Assembly (NCBI GenBank): GCA_902465465.1
Contig: CABQNF010000016.1
Location: forward strand, 1-11,915
Direction: 5' to 3'
Source of the DNA: an uncultured Collinsella sp.
GTDB lineage: Bacteria; Actinomycetota; Coriobacteriia; Coriobacteriales; Coriobacteriaceae
DNA length: 11,915 nt
This document shows positions 7,594 through 11,915 of this stretch, one piece after another (position 1 is the first letter of the stretch; every line of letters begins with the position of its first letter). The position numbers and the translations under genes are program-made. The notes beneath the pieces were generated by a model. It ran no database searches and was not told the origin of the DNA. It saw only the letters and a program-made list of their open reading frames with translations.

Positions 7594-7619
7594 GGCAACT
7601 TCGGCGAACCGAAGCCGCC
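7594..7619 (-). promoter_or_regulatory. Intercistronic hairpin between ssb and rpsR
   Basis: In minus-strand RNA, GGCGGCTTCGG pairs with CCGAAGTTGCC over 11 bp, including two G-U pairs, closed by a TTCG loop. On the plus strand those two pairs would be A-C mismatches, so the structure is stable only in the operon mRNA. It ends about 20 bases before the rpsR ATG and has no U-tract. It could be a processing or stability element, or a site of translational control. Confidence 0.5.
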
Positions 7620-7646
7620 TCTCACTCAAAAACAGGCGAACAACCC

Positions 7647-8099
7647 TTAGAACGGGATGTCCTCATCGTAGACGTCGACCGCGGGCGGCGTGGCCACCGG
7701 TGCGGCAGGACGTGCTGCGGGCGCGGGAGCTGCGGGGGCGTAACCGCCCTGATCGTAGCCACTCTGGCCACCACGGGAGCTCATAAACTCGATCTCATCG
7801 ACGATGACCTCAAGCTTGCTCCGGCGCTGGCCGTCGCGCTCCCAAGAGCTGTAGCGCAGCTTGCCCTCGATCGCGACCTTGTTTCCCTTTGCCAGGAAAC
7901 GGCTCACGGCCTCGGCGCGGGTGCCGAACATGGTGCAGTCGACAAAGTTGGGATAGTCCTCCCACTCGCCAGTCTGCGCGTTGCGGCGACGATCGTTCAC
8001 GGCGACGCCAAAGGACAGAACCTGGGTTCCGCCGGCGGTGGCGCGCAGCTCGGGATCGCGGGTGAGGTTACCGGTGATGTTCACTCGATTGATGCTCAT
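7647..8099 (-). CDS. ssb: Single-stranded DNA-binding protein
   Basis: Coats single-stranded DNA in replication, repair and recombination. The product has 150 residues. An OB-fold domain fills about 1-107 (MSINRVNITGNLTRDPEL, NFVDCTMFG, then EGKLRYSSWERDGQRRSK). A Gly/Ala/Pro-rich flexible linker (about 108-142) follows, then the acidic tip DEDIPF (145-150) that binds partner proteins. The ATG at 8099 has a GAGGA-type site 11 bases upstream. Its place between rpsF and rpsR is the classic bacterial arrangement. Confidence 0.97.
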   Translation of the reverse strand: MSINRVNITGNLTRDPELRATAGGTQVLSFGVAVNDRRRNAQTGEWEDYPNFVDCTMFGTRAEAVSRFLAKGNKVAIEGKLRYSSWERDGQRRSKLEVIVDEIEFMSSRGGQSGYDQGGYAPAAPAPAARPAAPVATPPAVDVYDEDIPF

Positions 8100-8147
8100 A
8101 ACTCACTACTTCCTCTTGGGGCACAAGCCCAGTCCAAAACGACAGTC

Positions 8148-8441
8148 TTACTCCTGGTCGTCGCGACGGACGATCATGTGGCGGACCACAGCGTCGGTGA
8201 TGCGCAGGACGCGATCAAGCTCGGCGATCTGGGTAGGATCTGCGTGGAAGTTGATGAGGGTGTAGTCACCATCGGTGAGGTCGTTGATCTCGTAGGCGAG
8301 CTTGCGCTTGCCCCACTCGTCAACGGAGTCGACCTTGCCAGCGCCCTCAGCGATCGTGGTATCGATACGCTTCATGACAGCGAGACGAGTCTCGGGGTCG
8401 AGCGACGGGTCAACAAAGAACAGCAGTTCATAAGCCTTCAT
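8148..8441 (-). CDS. rpsF: Small-subunit ribosomal protein bS6
   Basis: A 30S platform protein that forms a heterodimer with bS18. The product has 97 residues, the usual length. It starts MKAYELLFFVDPSLD and contains GKVDSVDEWGKRKLAYEIN and YTLINFHAD, the typical ferredoxin-like S6 fold. The ATG at 8441 has a near-perfect AGGAGGTGA ribosome site. An ATG at 8462 upstream lies in the leader and would put extra residues before the conserved start. It is first in the rpsF-ssb-rpsR-rplI operon. Confidence 0.97.
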   Translation of the reverse strand: MKAYELLFFVDPSLDPETRLAVMKRIDTTIAEGAGKVDSVDEWGKRKLAYEINDLTDGDYTLINFHADPTQIAELDRVLRITDAVVRHMIVRRDDQE

Positions 8442-8467
8442 ATTGTCACCTCCTCTGGGCAAATGTG

Positions 8468-8496
8468 GCTTCAGGTCGTGAAGGTGCGCCTGAAGC
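8468..8496 (-). promoter_or_regulatory. Hairpin in the rpsF 5' leader
   Basis: GCTTCAGG pairs perfectly with CCTGAAGC (8 bp) around a 13-base loop in the minus-strand leader, between the candidate promoter and the ribosome site. Many bacteria have an rpsF leader RNA bound by the S6:S18 pair as feedback. Position and the presence of both genes fit, but I could not match the conserved bulge of that motif, so the role is inferred. Confidence 0.4.
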
Positions 8497-8512
8497 AGGA
8501 AAAGACTTGGTA

Positions 8513-8541
8513 ATAATATCTTTCAACCTCCTAGGCTGCAA
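8513..8541 (-). promoter_or_regulatory. Candidate promoter of the rpsF operon
   Basis: On the minus strand, TTGCAG (8536-8541, half-match to TTGACA) is followed after 17 bases by TATTAT (8513-8518, five of six matches to TATAAT). The start point would be near 8506, leaving a leader of about 65 bases that holds the 8468-8496 hairpin. It rests on pattern and position only. Confidence 0.55.
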
Positions 8542-8901
8542 GAATATGCAGCTACAACCTCATGACCTCCACATATGCCCATACTCGCACGGTGTTTCAT
8601 GCGCATTCCAACCAAATGCCGACCAAATGCTTGACGGATTTGTGGACAAGATACGGTGCCGCGGGGACAAGTCGCGGCAAATCGCAGGCCAACGGGCACA
8701 AGGCTGTGGTCGCGAAATGCATACCAGTGGTCCACAGCACCACCCAAAGATTTTTAAATTCATTGCCAAGTCGCTTATGAATACCCCTTTTGAACAATTG
8801 AGTTGATCAACCACGCTGGTCGGAAGCCGTTTTTTGGCACCTCAAACCCCGCTGCAACGCCAAGCGCGGCCGAGCGTTTTAAAAAATGCCAACTTTTCTG
8901 T
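8542..8901. other. Non-coding stretch between the rpsF promoter and the tRNA promoter
   Basis: About 360 bases with no ORF that has both a plausible ribosome site and a recognisable product. It holds a DnaA-box match (8641-8649), a TGCCGCG/CGCGGCA dyad with a 9-base loop (8657-8679), a near DnaA box TGGTCCACA (8728-8736), an A+T-rich patch (about 8746-8765) and two copies of ACCAAATGC (8611-8619, 8622-8630). It separates two divergent units, so it may carry upstream control sites for both. Confidence 0.6.
8641..8649 (-). promoter_or_regulatory. DnaA-box match
   Basis: TGTGGACAA reads TTGTCCACA on the minus strand, a perfect fit to the consensus TTRTNCACA. A second site, TGGTCCACA at 8728-8736 on the plus strand, has one mismatch. 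One perfect box can arise by chance, so DnaA binding is only a possibility. Confidence 0.35.
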
Positions 8902-8929
8902 TTGCACTTTGCGATTCCTCGTGTATACT
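8902..8929 (+). promoter_or_regulatory. Candidate promoter of the tRNA-Ser genes
   Basis: TTGCAC (8902-8907) and TATACT (8924-8929, five of six matches to TATAAT) are 16 bases apart. Transcription would start about 10 bases before the first tRNA at 8946, the short leader typical of tRNA genes. Confidence 0.6.
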
Positions 8930-8945
8930 GACTTTCGCATTTAAC

Positions 8946-9036
8946 GGAGAGTTGTCCGAGTGGCCGAAGGAGCACGATTGGAAATCGTGTAGGCGTCAAA
9001 AGCGTCTCCAGGGTTCAAATCCCTGACTCTCCGCCA
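8946..9036 (+). tRNA. tRNA-Ser (anticodon GGA)
   Basis: A class II tRNA with long variable arm. The acceptor GGAGAGT pairs with ACTCTCC, the discriminator is G, and CCA is encoded. The anticodon stem CACGA/TCGTG encloses the loop TTGGAAA, giving anticodon GGA, which reads UCC and UCU. The T arm has GTTCAAAT. It has its own upstream promoter and is followed by a terminator. Confidence 0.96.
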
Positions 9037-9045
9037 GTTAATTCC

Positions 9046-9075
9046 AAAGCAGGCCTTCGAGCCTGCTTTGTTTTT
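9046..9075 (+). terminator. Intrinsic terminator between the two tRNA-Ser genes
   Basis: AAAGCAGGC pairs with GCCTGCTTT (9 bp) around the loop CTTCGA, followed by GTTTTT. It starts 10 bases after the first tRNA's CCA, and its T-run ends 9 bases before the second tRNA. Its strength suggests that the second tRNA depends on read-through or on a promoter I cannot see. Confidence 0.88.
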
Positions 9076-9084
9076 ACCCCACGC

Positions 9085-9175
9085 GGAGGGGTGGCAGAGT
9101 GGTTGAATGCGGCGGTCTCGAAAACCGTTTGGCCTGTATAAGGTCACGAGGGTTCGAATCCCTCCTCCTCCGCCA
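9085..9175 (+). tRNA. tRNA-Ser (anticodon CGA)
   Basis: A class II tRNA. The acceptor GGAGGGG pairs with CTCCTCC (one G-U), the discriminator is G, and CCA is encoded. The anticodon stem GCGGT/ACCGT encloses the loop CTCGAAA, giving anticodon CGA for UCG codons. The T arm GAGGG-TTCGAAT-CCCTC is intact, and the variable arm is long. It reads UCG, a codon expected to be common at this GC content. Confidence 0.96.
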
Positions 9176-9187
9176 TTAGATGGTATG

Positions 9188-9210
9188 AGCCCCAGCAATG
9201 GGGCTTTTTT
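9188..9210 (+). terminator. Intrinsic terminator after tRNA-Ser(CGA)
   Basis: AGCCCC pairs with GGGGCT around the loop AGCAAT, followed by a run of six T. It lies 12 bases after the CCA end and closes the tRNA unit before the convergent nuclease gene. Confidence 0.88.
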
Positions 9211-9244
9211 GTTATCGAAATACGTCTCGATCCCACGCTTCCCC

Positions 9245-9313
9245 AAACATGTACGTCACCCTCCAAAACCGACATTTTTCGACATCTTTGAAGGCTGACG
9301 TACACGTTTGGAT
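9245..9313 (-). repeat. Palindromic repeat, copy A (inverted relative to copy B)
   Basis: A 69-base element whose reverse complement matches 10442-10510 at about 64 of 69 positions. It is itself a dyad: the ends AAACATGTACGTC and GACGTACACGTTT pair, with CCCTCCAAA opposite TTTGAAGGC inside, and a loop with a repeated CGACAT. It lies between the tRNA terminator and the nuclease stop codon, 19 bases from the latter. No short target duplication is visible at its edges. Confidence 0.8.
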
Positions 9314-9332
9314 CGGGCTCGTGGGAGCGACG

Positions 9333-10340
9333 CTACTCGATAAGCGTCTCTTCGCCTTGTACGCTCTTCCAGTTGCGGATAAATGCCTTGCGCAGTTCAT
9401 TTTGCTTTCGTTGGTACTCGGTATCGGTGCATCGAGGCATGCCGAGTGCTTCGCGAATGTTGTTCATGGCGCGGTGAAAGGCGAGCTGGCTGCCGAACTG
9501 AGCCGAAGTGAGCGTAACGATTCGATATCCCATTTGGGAGAGAACGGCCTCTCGTTCCGCATCTGCCCCCTTGCGCTCGAACTCATCGTGAAAACCGCCC
9601 TTATATTCGATACCGAGCTCCCTGCGCTTATAGGTAATGAGGGCATCGATTTTGAGTGTTCGGGCTTTTGTGCAATGCCAGAGACGTTGAGGGATCTCGA
9701 GCGGTTTGTTGAGTTCGATACCTCGGATACCAACGCCGCCTTCGCTTGTTGGGAGCGAGAGGGCGATTGCCGAAGCGGTCTCCATAGGCGAGGCCGAGTG
9801 ATCGTAGATGTGCCTGAGCGCGAGCCGTGCACGTGTGGCACCGGGTTTGCCGGGGTGCCGATCGAGCAGTTTGGTTATTTCATCCTTGGAGGTAGTGGCT
9901 GGTTGCCCGGTATAAGGGTCGGCGGGATTGAGCCTCATGCGATAATCGCCGCAAACTTCATAGCCATATTCGAGATATTCGATCCTATCCATCCACTCGG
10001 CAGCGAGCACAAAGGTGAAGGCTTCGTCGGTGATGAAGATTCCGGGCGTCAACTCGTTAATATGCTCGTAGGGAAGATTTTGTCCGAGAATGTGACAAAC
10101 GACGCCTTTGGTACGAATTCGCTCGAATTCGAATACAACCGCGATATCGATAGTCTTAAGCATATCGAACGGAATGCCGCAGTCGGTAAGAGCCTGTCGT
10201 ATGCGTGCAACACGTTGCTGGGTGGAGATGCCTTGTGCGCCTATCTGGTAGTCGTGCCGCGCAAGAGACTGAACCAAATTCTGGGGTGCATGATGGACAA
10301 GCCATGCGGTTTTATGCGAAATGAGAACAGGGGTATCCAT
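9333..10340 (-). CDS. PD-(D/E)XK nuclease-like protein (DUF559/Vsr type)
   Basis: A 335-residue protein of unproven function. The C-terminal half looks like a Vsr/DUF559 nuclease core. SASPMET (Glu187 on the first helix) is followed by KIDALI (Asp232), IEYKGG (Glu245, Lys247, an E-x-K motif) and a strand-helix end with GYRIVTLTSAQF (271-282). The N-terminal about 150 residues have a segment GVVCHILGQNLP (79-90) and YEVCGDYRMRLNP (127-139), seen as I recall in actinobacterial proteins annotated as AbiEi/DUF559-like. No signal peptide or membrane segment is visible. The ATG at 10340 has GAGAGG 6 bases upstream. The gene stands alone and is enclosed by two inverted hairpin repeats, with a dyad over its promoter region. 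The catalytic residues seem complete, so it could cut nucleic acid, perhaps in defence or repair. That is inference. Confidence 0.85.
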   Translation of the reverse strand: MDTPVLISHKTAWLVHHAPQNLVQSLARHDYQIGAQGISTQQRVARIRQALTDCGIPFDMLKTIDIAVVFEFERIRTKGVVCHILGQNLPYEHINELTPGIFITDEAFTFVLAAEWMDRIEYLEYGYEVCGDYRMRLNPADPYTGQPATTSKDEITKLLDRHPGKPGATRARLALRHIYDHSASPMETASAIALSLPTSEGGVGIRGIELNKPLEIPQRLWHCTKARTLKIDALITYKRRELGIEYKGGFHDEFERKGADAEREAVLSQMGYRIVTLTSAQFGSQLAFHRAMNNIREALGMPRCTDTEYQRKQNELRKAFIRNWKSVQGEETLIE

Positions 10341-10407
10341 TGAGGGCCTCTCGCTCTGAGCCGGTATCCAACTCTTATGTCCGTTGAAGTGGGGAAATAT
10401 ACCGGAT

Positions 10408-10425
10408 GTGAGTAAATCAACTCAC
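10408..10425 (-). promoter_or_regulatory. Dyad upstream of the nuclease-like gene (possible operator)
   Basis: GTGAGT and ACTCAC form a perfect 6-bp dyad with a 6-base spacer. It lies 6 bases upstream of a TATATT box (minus strand, 10396-10401) that could be the -10 of the gene starting at 10340. A repressor site is plausible, but the -35 region is not clear and such dyads occur by chance. Confidence 0.3.
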
Positions 10426-10441
10426 TCATGCTGTGAGCTCA

Positions 10442-10510
10442 ATCCAAACATGTACGTCCGCCTCCAAAGATGTCGAAAAATGCCGTTTTTGGAGGGTGAC
10501 GTACATGTTT
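10442..10510 (+). repeat. Palindromic repeat, copy B
   Basis: The 69-base partner of copy A, in opposite orientation. Its ends ATCCAAACATGTACGTC and GACGTACATGTTTTGGAT pair almost perfectly, continuing through CCTCCAAA/TTTGGAGG for a stem of roughly 25 bp. The loop contains GATGTCGAAAAATGCCG. It lies between the divergent nuclease-like and TRIC genes, so it cannot be a terminator for either. A shorter relative of the arm, ACATGTAC followed by TATGTAC, occurs at 10593-10607. Confidence 0.8.
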
Positions 10511-10644
10511 TGGATCCCTGGCATTCCAGCAATGCCATGTCAGCATCCAGTCCCGACCGTTTGCCGAGCAATAGGGTCGCAATCGGCGCCGAACATGTAC
10601 TATGTACGGGCATTGTCTAAACCCACAATCCAAAGGACCCCATC

Positions 10645-11334
10645 TTGCCCGTTGCCGCCGCTATGATCGTTACTGCACACGCCTCGGATGCCATGGTCGC
10701 CATCCCGTTTTGGCTCGAAATGTTCGCCGTCGTCGCGGCTTCAATCTCGGGTGTGCTGGTTGCGCGCGAGCACAAGCTCGACCTGGTGGGCGCGGTCGCG
10801 CTCGCGGTGGTCTGCGGTCTGGGCGGCGGTCTCTTGCGCGACATGACGCTGCAGGTGGGCAACGTCTACATCCTCAACCAGCCGATGGCACTCCCGCTTT
10901 CCATTGCCACGGCGGCCATCATCTATATTTTCCCGGCAATCGTCGACAAACCCGAAAAACTCATTCCCCTGCTCGACATCATCTCGGTCGGCATCTACGC
11001 CGCCACTGGAGCAGACAAGGCGCTGGTCTACGGCTTTGCGCCGGCGGTGTGCATCATGATGGGCTTTTTCACCGCGGTGGGCGGCGGCATGTTGCGCGAC
11101 GGCTTTATGGGCGTGGTTCCGGGCATTTTCCAACGTACTAACTTTTATGCCATCGCCGCCATCGCCGGATCGACAAGCTATGTGTGTCTCGTTATGAGCG
11201 GCATCATGAGCAATGTCGCCGCGCTGGTCGTATGCGTTGTCGTGACCATGGGTCTGCGCTGGCTCTCGCTGCGCTTTGACATCAAAAGCCCCACTGAAGA
11301 AGACATCGCACGCTTTTTGCACCGTAAAAAGTAG
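10645..11334 (+). CDS. TRIC/UPF0126 family cation channel-like membrane protein
   Basis: A 229-residue integral membrane protein of the UPF0126/TRIC family, whose prokaryotic members are trimeric channels selective for monovalent cations. The two family repeats are clear: GGGLLRD (60-66) and GGGMLRD (146-152), each within about 80 residues of hydrophobic helices. Hydrophobic segments lie near 22-40, 48-64, 84-100, 110-121, 128-146, 167-183 and 188-203, which fits seven membrane helices. The tail is short, basic and cytoplasmic. The start is TTG at 10645, with AAAGGA 7 bases upstream. An ATG at 10663 has no such site and would remove six residues. It reads divergently from the nuclease-like gene, with repeat B between them. 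The transported ion is inferred from the family. Confidence 0.92.
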   Translation: MPVAAAMIVTAHASDAMVAIPFWLEMFAVVAASISGVLVAREHKLDLVGAVALAVVCGLGGGLLRDMTLQVGNVYILNQPMALPLSIATAAIIYIFPAIVDKPEKLIPLLDIISVGIYAATGADKALVYGFAPAVCIMMGFFTAVGGGMLRDGFMGVVPGIFQRTNFYAIAAIAGSTSYVCLVMSGIMSNVAALVVCVVVTMGLRWLSLRFDIKSPTEEDIARFLHRKK

Positions 11335-11403
11335 ACAGCACGGCACGACCCTTCGAAATGCAACCGAGAGGTTCTTTTAGAGCGCCCACGCGTTGGGTAC
11401 CCT

Positions 11404-11428
11404 GTTAGGTATATGCCGAACACCTAAC
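11404..11428 (+). promoter_or_regulatory. Dyad in the leader of the bactofilin-like gene
   Basis: GTTAGGT and ACCTAAC pair over 7 bp with an 11-base loop. The second arm ends at the ribosome site AAAAGGA, 13 bases before the ATG. It may be an operator or a leader hairpin that affects ribosome access. No clear -35/-10 pair is visible around it. Confidence 0.35.
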
Positions 11429-11441
11429 AAAAGGATCAACC

Positions 11442-11915
11442 ATGGCTCTCAATCAAACCGCGGCGGCGCCGTCACACAAAATGCGTCGCTGCCTGCTTAT
11501 GGCATTCGCGCTCATCGCGCTGGCGCTCACCGCACTTCCCACGGTGTCGTTCGCCGGCACGGACACCGCAGGTAACGTGCTTGCAACCGACAGCGACTCC
11601 AATCCGTCCGGCATCGAAGGCGACCTGTACTGGGCCGGTCAGGCCCTCAACTTGGACGACGCCTCCATCGACCGTGACATAATTGCGGCAGGCGAGAGCC
11701 TCTCCATCCGCGACTGCACCGTAGGCGGCGCCATTCGTCTTGCGGCGCGCACCATCGACATTGCCAAGACCACGGTTGATGGCAGCGTCACGGTCGTCGG
11801 TCAGCACGTTGTGCTCAATTCCGACAGCACCGCCAACTGTTTTTACGCGATAGGCGAGACGGTTGCCCTGCGCGGCTCTACCAAGTCGGCAGCGCTTGCG
11901 GGCGACACGGTGACC
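11442..11915 (+). CDS. Exported bactofilin-like (polymer-forming) protein, 5' part
   Basis: The first 158 codons of a gene cut by the window end. The ATG at 11442 has an AAAAGGA site 6 bases upstream. The product starts with a signal peptide: basic KMRR (13-16), a hydrophobic core (about 17-35) and a likely cut after VSFA (35-38). No lipobox Cys is visible. From residue 60 it runs in a strict 18-residue repeat: G60-D77, R78-G95, G96-D113, G114-A131 and N132-S149, each with the pattern (G/R)-x-I-x-x-A-G-x-x-L-x-I. This is the beta-helix rhythm of bactofilin-like polymer-forming proteins. Known bactofilins are mostly cytoplasmic, so the signal peptide points to a cell-surface role here. TRIC upstream is separated by 107 bases and may be independent. 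The identification of the fold is good; the function is not known. Confidence 0.85.
   Translation, partial: MALNQTAAAPSHKMRRCLLMAFALIALALTALPTVSFAGTDTAGNVLATDSDSNPSGIEGDLYWAGQALNLDDASIDRDIIAAGESLSIRDCTVGGAIRLAARTIDIAKTTVDGSVTVVGQHVVLNSDSTANCFYAIGETVALRGSTKSAALAGDTVT

Noticed and set aside
6741..8513. Plus-strand ORF of 590 codons spanning the rpsF-rplI operon
   Set aside because: It runs across four conserved genes and their gaps on the other strand and has no convincing product. It is a frame shadow.
8611..8630. Two copies of ACCAAATGC, 11 bases apart, as iterons
   Set aside because: Two short copies are not enough to propose an iteron array.
8542..8940. The non-coding stretch as a full replication origin
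   Set aside because: Only one perfect and one near DnaA box are visible, and no dnaA or dnaN gene is nearby in the window.
9198..10343. Plus-strand ORF (381 codons) opposite the nuclease-like gene
   Set aside because: The minus-strand reading has a ribosome site, E/D/E-x-K motifs and a recognisable family. The plus reading runs through repeat A and has no likeness to a known protein.
9245..10510. The paired repeats as CRISPR repeats
   Set aside because: Only two copies, in opposite orientation and over 1 kb apart, with no spacer pattern and no cas gene.
11362..11378. AACC-GAGA-GGTT followed by CTTTT as TRIC terminator
   Set aside because: The stem is only 4 bp and AT-containing, too weak to claim.

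Overview
The window looks like chromosomal DNA of a high-GC Gram-positive bacterium. The GC-rich codons, the gene order rpsF-ssb-rpsR-rplI followed by dnaB and purA, a zinc-type (C+) S18, and an accessory protein that resembles a family I remember from the Coriobacteriia all suggest the Coriobacteriia, most likely a Collinsella. That assignment is from memory and codon character, not from a search.

Positions 1-8541 are read on the minus strand. The ribosomal/replication operon comes first (promoter about 8513-8541): rpsF, ssb, rpsR, rplI, ending in a textbook terminator at 6681-6720. Next is dnaB, then purA with its own candidate promoter overlapping the dnaB stop codon, then purD (TTG start), a Nudix hydrolase of the ADP-ribose pyrophosphatase type, and an ABC exporter subunit cut by the window edge at position 1. 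purA and purD serve the AMP branch and the early IMP pathway of purine synthesis. The Nudix enzyme cleans up ADP-ribose-like nucleotides. Several gaps hold RNA-hairpin candidates: the rpsF leader, the ssb/rpsR gap and the purA/purD gap.

A non-coding stretch of about 500 bases (8442-8945) separates this block from two plus-strand tRNA-Ser genes (anticodons GGA and CGA). Each tRNA is followed by a good intrinsic terminator, including one squeezed between the two. The non-coding stretch holds one perfect DnaA-box match and one near match.

Positions 9245-10510 form the accessory part. A single minus-strand gene for a PD-(D/E)XK (DUF559/Vsr-like) nuclease-type protein is enclosed by two 69-base copies of the same hairpin-forming repeat, placed in opposite orientation and matching at about 64 of 69 positions. 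No other gene lies inside. This is the most interesting structure in the window.

The right end reads on the plus strand. It has a TRIC/UPF0126 membrane channel gene (TTG start), then the first 158 codons of an exported bactofilin-like protein with a signal peptide and clear 18-residue beta repeats, cut by the window end.
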